Below are positions 6,298 to 13,097 of a DNA stretch of 13,097 nucleotides, piece by piece. The first letter of the stretch is position 1. Each line of letters opens with the position of its first letter. The position numbers and the translations under genes were made by a program. The notes beneath the pieces are model-generated. The model was not told where the DNA came from and searched no databases. It worked only from the letters and a program-made list of their open reading frames with translations. Where the stretch lies: assembly GCA_029262095.1 (NCBI GenBank), contig JAJDAB010000268.1:1-13097 (forward strand), written 5' to 3'. This DNA comes from Candidatus Hydrogenedentota bacterium. GTDB taxonomy: Bacteria > Hydrogenedentota > Hydrogenedentia > Hydrogenedentales > SLHB01.

Positions 6298-6306
6298 ATA
6301 CTTCCT

Positions 6307-9300
6307 TTGGAATACGGTATTGGGCGACTGATAAAACTAATCTTCGTGGATCTCTTCGCGCTCTCGTTCGTATTAGTTAAAATATCCTGTCCGGGGACGA
6401 TGCCACCACCACCGGAGCTGACCGTTTCGCCATTGAGCATCACCATCGAAGCGGAGGAATCGACGACTATTTCCGCATCGTCGAACGATCCGGATGATGT
6501 TCTCAGTTGGATCTCCGACAATCCCGGAGTCGCCACCGTGTTCGAGGGTAGCGTTACAGCGCTGGTAGAAGGTAGCGCCACAGTTACCGTCTCCACATCG
6601 AACAGCGGTCTTTCGCAAGATGTTTCGGTAACAGTCTTACCGCGTACAACTCCGCGGAACGCGCCGAATGCACCGGAGGTTTTTGGGCTCGGCCCGGTCA
6701 CGAATCAGACTTCAATTACTGTCATGGGAATGACCGATTCGGACGCGATGATAGCGATTGATGGTGCGGTAGTGGCGAAGAGCCGACCGGTCAACTCGGA
6801 CGGTTCGTTTGAATTTGATGTTAATCTGCAATTGAATCGAATCAATCGGCTATTTGTTACGGCGATCGGGCCTACTGGACTTCGTAGCGCTCCAGCGACG
6901 CTGGAGATTACGCAGGACAGCACACCGCCCGATGTGTTCATTGATTTTCCCGGCGATGGCAGCGAAGTATTCGATGCCGAAGTGGACGTCGCGGGCCGCG
7001 TTTCGGATCTGCTCAGCGGATTTCTTGGCATTGATGTAACCGTGAACGGTTTGCTCGCCGATGTAGATGTCGGTCTCGGCACCAACGGTACATTCTTGCG
7101 GACGGCAGTACCCTTGGCGTTGGGCGCAAATGTCATCACCGCGACCGCGACGGATGCTGCGGGTAATTCGGCCAATGCCAGCATCACCATCACGCGATCC
7201 ACACTGACCGGCCCGCGCCTGAGTGTGTTGTCCGGAAACAGTCAAACGGGTCAAGTGTTGGATGAACTAGGCCAGCCAGTTGTTGTACAAGTCTTGGACG
7301 CATCAAACCAGCCGATCGTAGGTTGCAATCTATCGTGGACTGTCAAGCGGAGTGACGGGCGTCTAGCGGCGACAACTGGTGCGATGCCCGAGGAGATGAC
7401 GCTTCAAACGGTGACCGACACGCAAGGTCAGTCGCAAGCGTTTTGGACAGTGGGTACAGATGCGGGTTGTGGCAATAACCGTCTGCAAGTCACTGCGGAT
7501 TGTACACTTAACACGGCATTTGCGTGTGCGACCGCGACGCCGGGACCACCAAGCCAGATTAACATTGGCAGTGGCAACCGACAGAAAGCGGAAATCAACA
7601 GTCCGGTCCCGTTACCCCTAAACGTGTGGGTTAGTGACGGCAATAACGGAATTCCCAACGTGCCGGTGACTTTCGAAATCACAGCGGGCGACGGCACATT
7701 CTTCGGCGATCCATCCGCAAAGAATACGGTCACCGTGAATACCGACGCCACGGGCCATGTAGAAGTGGAATACACGCTAGGCGATGTCGATGGGCACAAC
7801 AAAATCGACGTGACCATTCCGGAAAAACAAGACGGCGGCGCGACGTTTGACATTGTGGGACTCGTGCGCCAGTTTGGTGCAACCACATCCTTCGTGGGGC
7901 GAGTGCTCGACAATGCGAGTTGTCCGATCGGTGGAGCCGCGGTGGTTCTGGAGGTCGGTGGACAGACGTTGCAAACGACATCCGGCGTTGATGGTTCGTT
8001 CTCATTCGAAGACACCGGCGATGGCTTTGCGGAACTCTCCGTGGACGGTTCCGTTGCCACGGCAGTCGATGGGCAGGCGATACCGCAAGGCACGTTTCCA
8101 TCGTTACACTATGAGACCCTCATCGTCCCGGACACGGAGAACGCGCTCGGAATGCCTGTGTTGCTACCACCGCTCGATCCGGCTAACGAGCGCACTTACG
8201 ACGGCACGCAAGATGTCGAATTAACCGTCGCAGGTGTCGATGGCCTAAAGATGACAATTAAGGCTGGTTCAATGCGTCTCGCCGATGGCTCCACACCTTC
8301 GCCGGGAAATCCGGCAACCGTCAAGCTCAATCAGGTGCATGCGGACGATATTCCAATGCCGTTCCCCGATGGAACCGCTCCGCGTTTCGCGTGGACGCTG
8401 CAGCCGAGCGGTGCTACATTCGACCCGCCAGTAAGCATCGAGTATCCAAACATGAATGGCTTGCCGCCGGGTGCGATCGTCGAGTTCATGAGCTTCAACC
8501 ATGACACCGGAATGTTTGAAATCGTAGCGACCGGTACTGTTTCTCTCGATGGCGCGATCATCTCGACTGATCCCGGCAGCGGAATCAACACGGCCGGTTG
8601 GGGAACGCCTCGGAGGCCTGATGCGACGGGAGACAGCCGCGACAAGTGTGGACTGGTAGGCGTGGTGTTGTTTACGGGCGGTACAGAGATACAGGATTTT
8701 ATTTTCGGTCAGTTTTTGAACCGAGACTTTTCACTCGGAATCGAACTGATAGCGGATGCCTCGCGCGCGGTGTCGCCGAAAAAAGTTCGTACGCGGGTCA
8801 TTCGGGCCAACACGAACGGCGGCGTCCAGCTCTTATTGGCCAACATGTTTGTGAATCAACTTCGTGACAACCGGGGCGACTGTGAAGAGCCAAAGATTCT
8901 ACTGGCGGGCCACAGTCTCGGAGGCGACTCCGTGCGACTTGGCGGGAGCATCGGCGCGGACAAGAACATAATGCTCGACCCAATCGCGCGGGAACTGGTA
9001 TTACCGATCGGCGGATGCCTTGCCTATCAACGTGGCAAATCCTTTACGGGGCCACCCGATTCCATGGTGATGTTGGCCAGTGACCTCGATATCCCACTTA
9101 TCGGTCAATGCTTCGCAGACTGCAATATCGGTCGAATTGGCATGTGCCTCAGGGGCTATAACGTCCCGAACGCCGAAACGATTACACTCGCGGGCTCGAA
9201 TCACAACACGATTGTTCAGCGTTCACTGTCGACGATCGTCGCTGAAGTCCAGAAATTGGCCGATATGGTCCCAGGAAAATCTTCACGCCAGCCCAAAGGT

Positions 9301-12300
9301 CTTGACGATGAAGCATTCATTAACGAGACGTTTACGCTGATGGTGGGTGGCCAGTCGTATCAACCTGACGAGAGCGGATTCTTTCTAATCGAAAATGTCG
9401 CCGCGCCTGATCAATTCGGGCTTACGGGTCCTGGTTCGCCGAGCGATCTGATTAGTGACGACTTTGTTCGAATGACCGGGATCGGCGAATTTGACGGCGA
9501 AGTCTGTTACGTATTCAGCGAACCATTCCGAATCACGCAAGGACAGACGACGGCGATTGAGAACCTCACGTTTTCCCGGACGCCGCCTCCGGTGCCGGTA
9601 TCGATTACGGCGACGCCTGATACGCCGACATTACTCGCGATTGGTGCGATGACGACCGTTCGCGTGAGCGGTGAATTCGCGGGCGGCGTTGTGAATGATG
9701 TGACCGGCTCTGCAGGATTCACAACATACCGAAGCAGCAACGAGCGCATTATCACGGTTGGTATCGACGGCGTGGTGACGGCGGTACGTCCGGGAACCGT
9801 ATTTATTACTGCCAATAACTTCGGAGCAACGAGTGTCGCCCGCGTTACGGTGGCGCCTGATGCCACGCTTACTGCGATCATCGGGACCGCGCAAACCAGC
9901 GGCGCTCAGCCGGTCGAAGACGCGGATGTCCGTCCGCTCAACCTCGGTGGCATGGACTCGACCGATGCCGCTGGCGCATTTCGCGTTGTCGGAATCCCCT
10001 CGAATCAAGGACCGCTCGCCGTTGTTGCGCAGAAGCTGGACGCCGGTGGCGCGTTGATCGGCATTAGTTCAACGGCTACACCCGTACCCGATGGCGATAC
10101 CAATGTGGGCACGGTTGTCCTGCAGTCACTCTGCGAAATCAATCCCGGCGATTGTACCGATACCGACAACGATGGCGTGATTGATTCTGCGGAAGCCCTG
10201 CTCGGATTCATCGTCGGCAATCCGGATACGAACGGCAACGGTATTCCGGACGGATTCGAAGATCTGGATGGCGATGGGCTTAGTGTCATCGCGGAGTTCC
10301 TGCTCGGCACATTCGATACAACGCCCGATACGGACGGTGATGGATTGACGGACAGCGAAGAAGTGTTGCTCGGCCTCGACCCAACCAATCCGGATAGCGA
10401 TGGCGACGGACTGGATGATGGGGAAGACGATGACCCGTTTACGCCGGACGCGACGGTCCCCACGGTCACGCTGCTGCAACCGACCCTCGGATCAGACTTA
10501 CTCGAGGATTCGGTCGTAACGCTGGTTGTTCGCGTGGTCGACAACGGACGCATCACGCAAGTCAACTTCAACGAAGGTGGAACACCGTTCGCAACGATCA
10601 ACATCACAAAGAATCTCGATAACGGCAAAGCGGTGGACACCCAGTTCGAAGCTGACTTTACCGTGCCGATCGGCGTAATAGACGTCACGTTCGAAGTCGA
10701 TGCTACGGACACGAATGCCAACACGGGCACTACGGGTCCGATTCAATTCAATGTCGTTGATGACCCATTAACCACGGTCATCGGCACCGTGCAGGATGGG
10801 GCTGGCACACCAATTGCCAATGCAGATGTCACTGCACAGGGCGAATCCACAACGACTGCAGCGAATGGCACATTCTCGATTCCAAACGTGCCGACCAACA
10901 ACGGCGATATTGTCGTAACGGCAAAGACGGCAGCAGGCGTTGTGCCTAGCCTCACCGGATCGTCGGCACCCACTGCACCGGTTCTCGGCGGCACGACCGA
11001 TGTAGGCACGATTACGCTTCAAGCGGGATCGCTTTTCCCAGGCCGGAAGTATTCTATCGCGGGTCAACCGAGCGACGTGGCGGTAGGCGACTTTAATGAA
11101 GACGGGTTTTCTGACGCTGTCGCCACGATATTCGTCCCAGCAGACGTGAATCAGACTATTCAACGTCTGGCAATGTATTTAGGCAATGGCGACGGAACAA
11201 TGGGTGAAGCGCAATTCATCGAGTTGAGTACCCTTCAGGTGACCGAGGTGGAAGCCGTATTCCTCGATGGCGACACGCATCTCGATCTCGTCGTAGGGCA
11301 AGCATCTGGATCCGGTGGGACCACAGGTGAACTGCGTGCTTTCTTGGGCGATGGCACAGGATCGTTCGCGCCGGCAGTCGTATCTGCGACAGCCCAAAAC
11401 AATAAGATGGTCGCGATGAAGCTCGCAGACTTTGATGAAGACACACACCTTGACGTCATTAGCAGCACCAAACTGAGCGGCGCTGCTAATAGCCTGGAAA
11501 TTTTGTTTGGAGATAGCACAGGTGCGTTCACAACAGGTGGGCTCATTGATACACTCGGTGAGGTGGCGGAGATTGCTGTTGGCGATCTCAACAAGGACAA
11601 CGCTCTGGATATCGTGGTCGTGAATGATGTCGTTGATACGGTCAGCTTTTTAATCAACAACAACAACGACACCGGTACATTCGAAGCGGTGACCACTGCA
11701 ATTATCGAAGCAGGCGGATTCGAAGGGCCCGAATCTGTCACCATCGCGGATATCGACGAGGATACCAATCCGGACATTATTGGAGCATTTCTTATCGGAC
11801 CGCCACCGTCGATAGTGCGGGGTGGCTTGCTCATCGCACTCGGCAATGGCGATGGGACATTTCAGTTTCAAACGAGTATCCAGCCCGTGGCTTCACCTTG
11901 GGGACCCGTTTTCGTACACGCGGATAATATTGACAACGATTCGACCGCGGACTTGATAACAATCGCCTCAAACGGTCGCGTCACGTCACTCATCGGCGTT
12001 GGCAACGGTACGTTTGAACCGGCAGTAAACTTCTCAGGCGGTTCCTTGGCCTTCTTCGCCTCGACGGGATTGTTCGACAATGACAATACAAAAGATCTCG
12101 CGATCATCAATCGGAATTCGAACGACCTACTAATCAGCTTCGGTGACGGCGACGGCACGTTCACGCCAGCACCTGAGCGCGTCGATCTCCTCGACCTCGC
12201 TGTTCCGGTTGACGTTGCCGTCGATTTCCTTAACGCCGATGCGTTTCCCGACGTTATGACCGCAAACCACTTCGACGACCAAGTCGCAATCGCACTGGGT

Positions 12301-13097
12301 TCTGTGAATGGGCTGCAAGCGCCGCTATTGGTAAGCGTAGGAGACGCGCCCACTTCGATTGCCACCGGCTTGTTCAACAACGACGCGTTCGTCGACCTGG
12401 CAGTCGCCAACCAAGACGACGACACCGTGTCGATACTCCTCGGCAACAACGACGGAACGTTTCTGTCGCAAACGCCGATTATGCTCGCGGCGAACGATGA
12501 ACCCGCCGCCGTCGTCACAGGGTTCCTGAACGCTGACGCGTTTCTCGATCTCGTGGTTACACTTGAGGGCGCCGGCGCGGTGAAGACCTTGTTGGGCAAC
12601 GGTGACGGAACGTTTCAAACACCGACCAGCGACGCCACCACGGGATTGCCAAGAGAGATTACGCTCGCGGACCTGGATGGCGACACGAACCTCGACGCAA
12701 TGGTCGGTATTGATGGAACGACGTCGCCGACCTTCCGCACCGCCATGGTAGACGTGCTTTTCGGAAACGGCGATGGCACGTTCGATCCTGTGGCACCGCT
12801 CTTCAACCTAAGTTCGCTGAATCTCGTGCAATCGATAGGAGTCGCCGATCTCAACAACGATACGGACATGGACTTCGTTGTGTTCACGGGGATTCAAGAA
12901 CCCATCGACGGCGGCTTCAAAGCCATAAACACGTTTCCTGTGTTCGTTGTATTGGCCGACGGTGCCGGCGGATTCCTTACGCCAACGCAAATCCCGGTTA
13001 ACACCGATCCAGGTCCAGGACGTATCGCGGACATTGATGGTGACGGCGAACTCGATCTTGTCGTTGCTAACGGCCAGACGTTGGACGTTTCAATCTT
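6307..13097 (+). CDS. Giant exported multidomain protein with Ig-like, lipase-like, calcium-binding and FG-GAP domains (3' end outside window)
   Basis: The frame is open from 6265 (stop TGA at 6262-6264) to the right edge, at least 2,263 residues from TTG 6307. Residues 1-28 carry basic residues, a hydrophobic stretch and Cys28 before a Pro-rich linker. This suggests a lipoprotein or Sec signal, but the lipobox (VKISC) is imperfect. Domains by residue: Big_2-type Ig 36-111; Ig-like 120-203 and 204-298; Big_1/invasin-like 303-414 and 415-521; carboxypeptidase-regulatory-like 526-595; a ZU5/RHS-associated-type beta domain 630-775; a lipase-like alpha/beta hydrolase 781-992; carboxypeptidase-regulatory-like 1007-1093; Big_2-type 1097-1183; another regulatory-like domain 1188-1273. 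Thrombospondin-3-like repeats span 1285-1382, Ig-like 1384-1486, regulatory-like 1490-1580, and FG-GAP/VCBS blades run from 1582 to the edge. This architecture is typical of surface or secreted adhesion and hydrolysis proteins. The substrate is unknown, and domain limits are by eye. It has its own promoter candidate, on the far side of the divergent pilin gene. Confidence 0.9.
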   Translation, partial: MEYGIGRLIKLIFVDLFALSFVLVKISCPGTMPPPPELTVSPLSITIEAEESTTISASSNDPDDVLSWISDNPGVATVFEGSVTALVEGSATVTVSTSNSGLSQDVSVTVLPRTTPRNAPNAPEVFGLGPVTNQTSITVMGMTDSDAMIAIDGAVVAKSRPVNSDGSFEFDVNLQLNRINRLFVTAIGPTGLRSAPATLEITQDSTPPDVFIDFPGDGSEVFDAEVDVAGRVSDLLSGFLGIDVTVNGLLADVDVGLGTNGTFLRTAVPLALGANVITATATDAAGNSANASITITRSTLTGPRLSVLSGNSQTGQVLDELGQPVVVQVLDASNQPIVGCNLSWTVKRSDGRLAATTGAMPEEMTLQTVTDTQGQSQAFWTVGTDAGCGNNRLQVTADCTLNTAFACATATPGPPSQINIGSGNRQKAEINSPVPLPLNVWVSDGNNGIPNVPVTFEITAGDGTFFGDPSAKNTVTVNTDATGHVEVEYTLGDVDGHNKIDVTIPEKQDGGATFDIVGLVRQFGATTSFVGRVLDNASCPIGGAAVVLEVGGQTLQTTSGVDGSFSFEDTGDGFAELSVDGSVATAVDGQAIPQGTFPSLHYETLIVPDTENALGMPVLLPPLDPANERTYDGTQDVELTVAGVDGLKMTIKAGSMRLADGSTPSPGNPATVKLNQVHADDIPMPFPDGTAPRFAWTLQPSGATFDPPVSIEYPNMNGLPPGAIVEFMSFNHDTGMFEIVATGTVSLDGAIISTDPGSGINTAGWGTPRRPDATGDSRDKCGLVGVVLFTGGTEIQDFIFGQFLNRDFSLGIELIADASRAVSPKKVRTRVIRANTNGGVQLLLANMFVNQLRDNRGDCEEPKILLAGHSLGGDSVRLGGSIGADKNIMLDPIARELVLPIGGCLAYQRGKSFTGPPDSMVMLASDLDIPLIGQCFADCNIGRIGMCLRGYNVPNAETITLAGSNHNTIVQRSLSTIVAEVQKLADMVPGKSSRQPKGLDDEAFINETFTLMVGGQSYQPDESGFFLIENVAAPDQFGLTGPGSPSDLISDDFVRMTGIGEFDGEVCYVFSEPFRITQGQTTAIENLTFSRTPPPVPVSITATPDTPTLLAIGAMTTVRVSGEFAGGVVNDVTGSAGFTTYRSSNERIITVGIDGVVTAVRPGTVFITANNFGATSVARVTVAPDATLTAIIGTAQTSGAQPVEDADVRPLNLGGMDSTDAAGAFRVVGIPSNQGPLAVVAQKLDAGGALIGISSTATPVPDGDTNVGTVVLQSLCEINPGDCTDTDNDGVIDSAEALLGFIVGNPDTNGNGIPDGFEDLDGDGLSVIAEFLLGTFDTTPDTDGDGLTDSEEVLLGLDPTNPDSDGDGLDDGEDDDPFTPDATVPTVTLLQPTLGSDLLEDSVVTLVVRVVDNGRITQVNFNEGGTPFATINITKNLDNGKAVDTQFEADFTVPIGVIDVTFEVDATDTNANTGTTGPIQFNVVDDPLTTVIGTVQDGAGTPIANADVTAQGESTTTAANGTFSIPNVPTNNGDIVVTAKTAAGVVPSLTGSSAPTAPVLGGTTDVGTITLQAGSLFPGRKYSIAGQPSDVAVGDFNEDGFSDAVATIFVPADVNQTIQRLAMYLGNGDGTMGEAQFIELSTLQVTEVEAVFLDGDTHLDLVVGQASGSGGTTGELRAFLGDGTGSFAPAVVSATAQNNKMVAMKLADFDEDTHLDVISSTKLSGAANSLEILFGDSTGAFTTGGLIDTLGEVAEIAVGDLNKDNALDIVVVNDVVDTVSFLINNNNDTGTFEAVTTAIIEAGGFEGPESVTIADIDEDTNPDIIGAFLIGPPPSIVRGGLLIALGNGDGTFQFQTSIQPVASPWGPVFVHADNIDNDSTADLITIASNGRVTSLIGVGNGTFEPAVNFSGGSLAFFASTGLFDNDNTKDLAIINRNSNDLLISFGDGDGTFTPAPERVDLLDLAVPVDVAVDFLNADAFPDVMTANHFDDQVAIALGSVNGLQAPLLVSVGDAPTSIATGLFNNDAFVDLAVANQDDDTVSILLGNNDGTFLSQTPIMLAANDEPAAVVTGFLNADAFLDLVVTLEGAGAVKTLLGNGDGTFQTPTSDATTGLPREITLADLDGDTNLDAMVGIDGTTSPTFRTAMVDVLFGNGDGTFDPVAPLFNLSSLNLVQSIGVADLNNDTDMDFVVFTGIQEPIDGGFKAINTFPVFVVLADGAGGFLTPTQIPVNTDPGPGRIADIDGDGELDLVVANGQTLDVSI
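8647..9280 (+). other. Embedded lipase-like alpha/beta-hydrolase domain within the giant protein
   Basis: A strand VGVVLFTGGT opens the domain. The nucleophile elbow is ILLAGHSLGGD with Ser870. Asp891 follows in IMLDPIARE, only 21 residues after the Ser, and His966 lies in GSNHNTIVQ. The GHSLG...LDP order with Asp just after strand 6 resembles pancreatic-type lipases (Ser152, Asp176, His263 in the pancreatic enzyme) more than most bacterial esterases. Extra Cys residues at about 908-940 may form disulfides outside the cell. A complete triad suggests an active esterase or lipase. The substrate is not deducible. Confidence 0.65.
10159..10450 (+). repeat. Thrombospondin type 3-like calcium-binding repeats in the giant protein
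   Basis: Five Asp-rich loops follow one another: DTDNDGVIDSAE, DTNGNGIPDGFE, DLDGDGLSVIAE, DTDGDGLTDSEE and DSDGDGLDDGED. They match the DxDxDGxxD/E calcium-loop pattern of bacterial thrombospondin-3-type repeats. They likely act as a calcium-stiffened linker between the Ig-like part and the propeller part. Confidence 0.85.
11074..13065 (+). repeat. FG-GAP/VCBS propeller repeats (at least 13 blades) in the giant protein
   Basis: Thirteen loops of the form D/N-x-D/N-x-D-x-x-x-D begin near 11089, 11266, 11428, 11581, 11749, 11923, 12073, 12223, 12367, 12520, 12670, 12844 and 13027. They are spaced 48-61 residues apart. Each is followed by a hydrophobic D(L/I)VV-type strand and a GNGDGTF-like turn. 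This is the signature of FG-GAP/VCBS beta-propellers, as in integrin alpha chains and many PVC-group surface proteins. Thirteen blades with more to come fits two seven-bladed propellers. Blades 7-10 drift from consensus, and a Gly in the loop is often replaced by Ala, Thr, Asn or Ser. Confidence 0.85.

Larger units (their letters stand above)
5262..6306. other. Intergenic region of about 1.05 kb without a convincing gene
   Basis: All open frames here are short (under 80 codons), lack good ribosome sites and give unrecognisable, Arg/Ser/Pro-rich translations. The region holds the divergent upstream regions of the pilin gene (left) and the giant protein gene (right), small repeats, a palindrome, a 10-bp inverted repeat and one sigma70-like promoter. 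A non-coding RNA or decayed gene remnants are possible but not shown. Confidence 0.6.

Noticed and set aside
6141..6380. Forward open frame of 79 codons overlapping the giant-protein start
   Set aside because: It is in a different frame from the giant protein, begins upstream of the candidate promoter's expected start site, and gives no recognisable protein.
7428..8093. Reverse-strand open frame of 221 codons
   Set aside because: It is antisense to the Ig-like part of the giant protein, with a Ser/Pro/Val-rich translation and no Shine-Dalgarno.
10005..10730. Long reverse-strand open frame of 241 codons
   Set aside because: It is the exact antisense of the continuous giant-protein frame. The translation is low-complexity Ser/Thr/Pro-rich and has no recognisable domain, whereas the + strand reads TSP3 and Ig-like domains.
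11868..12599. Long reverse-strand open frame of 243 codons
   Set aside because: It is antisense to FG-GAP blades. The openness is a by-product of the Asp/Asn/Gly-rich repeats on the + strand.

Overview
The window (13,097 bases, both ends cutting through genes) looks like the chromosome of a PVC-group or Hydrogenedentota-like environmental bacterium. The best clues are a type II pseudopilin with the GFTLIELLVVIAIIGILAAI start and a C-terminal H-x10-DG motif, a type of gene expanded in planctomycetes and relatives. A second clue is a very large secreted mosaic protein with Ig-like domains, calcium-binding repeats and FG-GAP propeller blades. The phylum is an inference from gene style and was not tested by a search.

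Left region (1-3981, + strand): a compact operon. It holds the tail of an unknown gene, a small cupin (103-588), a zinc-type MDR dehydrogenase (581-1558), a Tm-1-like/UPF0261 protein (1546-2790), a Dabb-family small protein (2813-3142) and a phosphoenolpyruvate-hydrolase-family TIM barrel (3139-3981). Genes overlap by 4 to 13 bases or lie 22 bases apart, so they are very probably co-transcribed and partly translationally coupled. UPF0261 and the TIM barrel are the two halves of the plant Tm-1 protein and of fungal fusion proteins. Here they are separate genes with a Dabb gene between them, plus an oxidoreductase and a cupin. The set reads as an uncharacterised small-molecule pathway.

Middle region (3982-6306): the operon converges on a leftward pseudopilin gene (4235-5248), with a strong hairpin between the two stop codons. 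Upstream of the pilin lies about 1.05 kb with no convincing gene. It contains a perfect palindrome, a 10-bp inverted repeat, small repeats and, near its right end, a sigma70-like promoter for the next gene.

Right region (6307-13097 and beyond, + strand): one uninterrupted reading frame of at least 2,263 residues, with no stop inside the window. In order it shows an N-terminal membrane or lipoprotein-like signal, Ig-like/Big domains, a ZU5/RHS-type beta domain and an embedded lipase-like alpha/beta hydrolase. These are followed by more Ig-like and carboxypeptidase-regulatory-like domains, thrombospondin-3-like calcium-binding repeats and at least 13 FG-GAP/VCBS blades. It is probably an exported cell-surface or extracellular protein. 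The many long reverse-strand frames in this region are shadows of it. No tRNA, rRNA, CRISPR array, transposase or phage gene was recognised.
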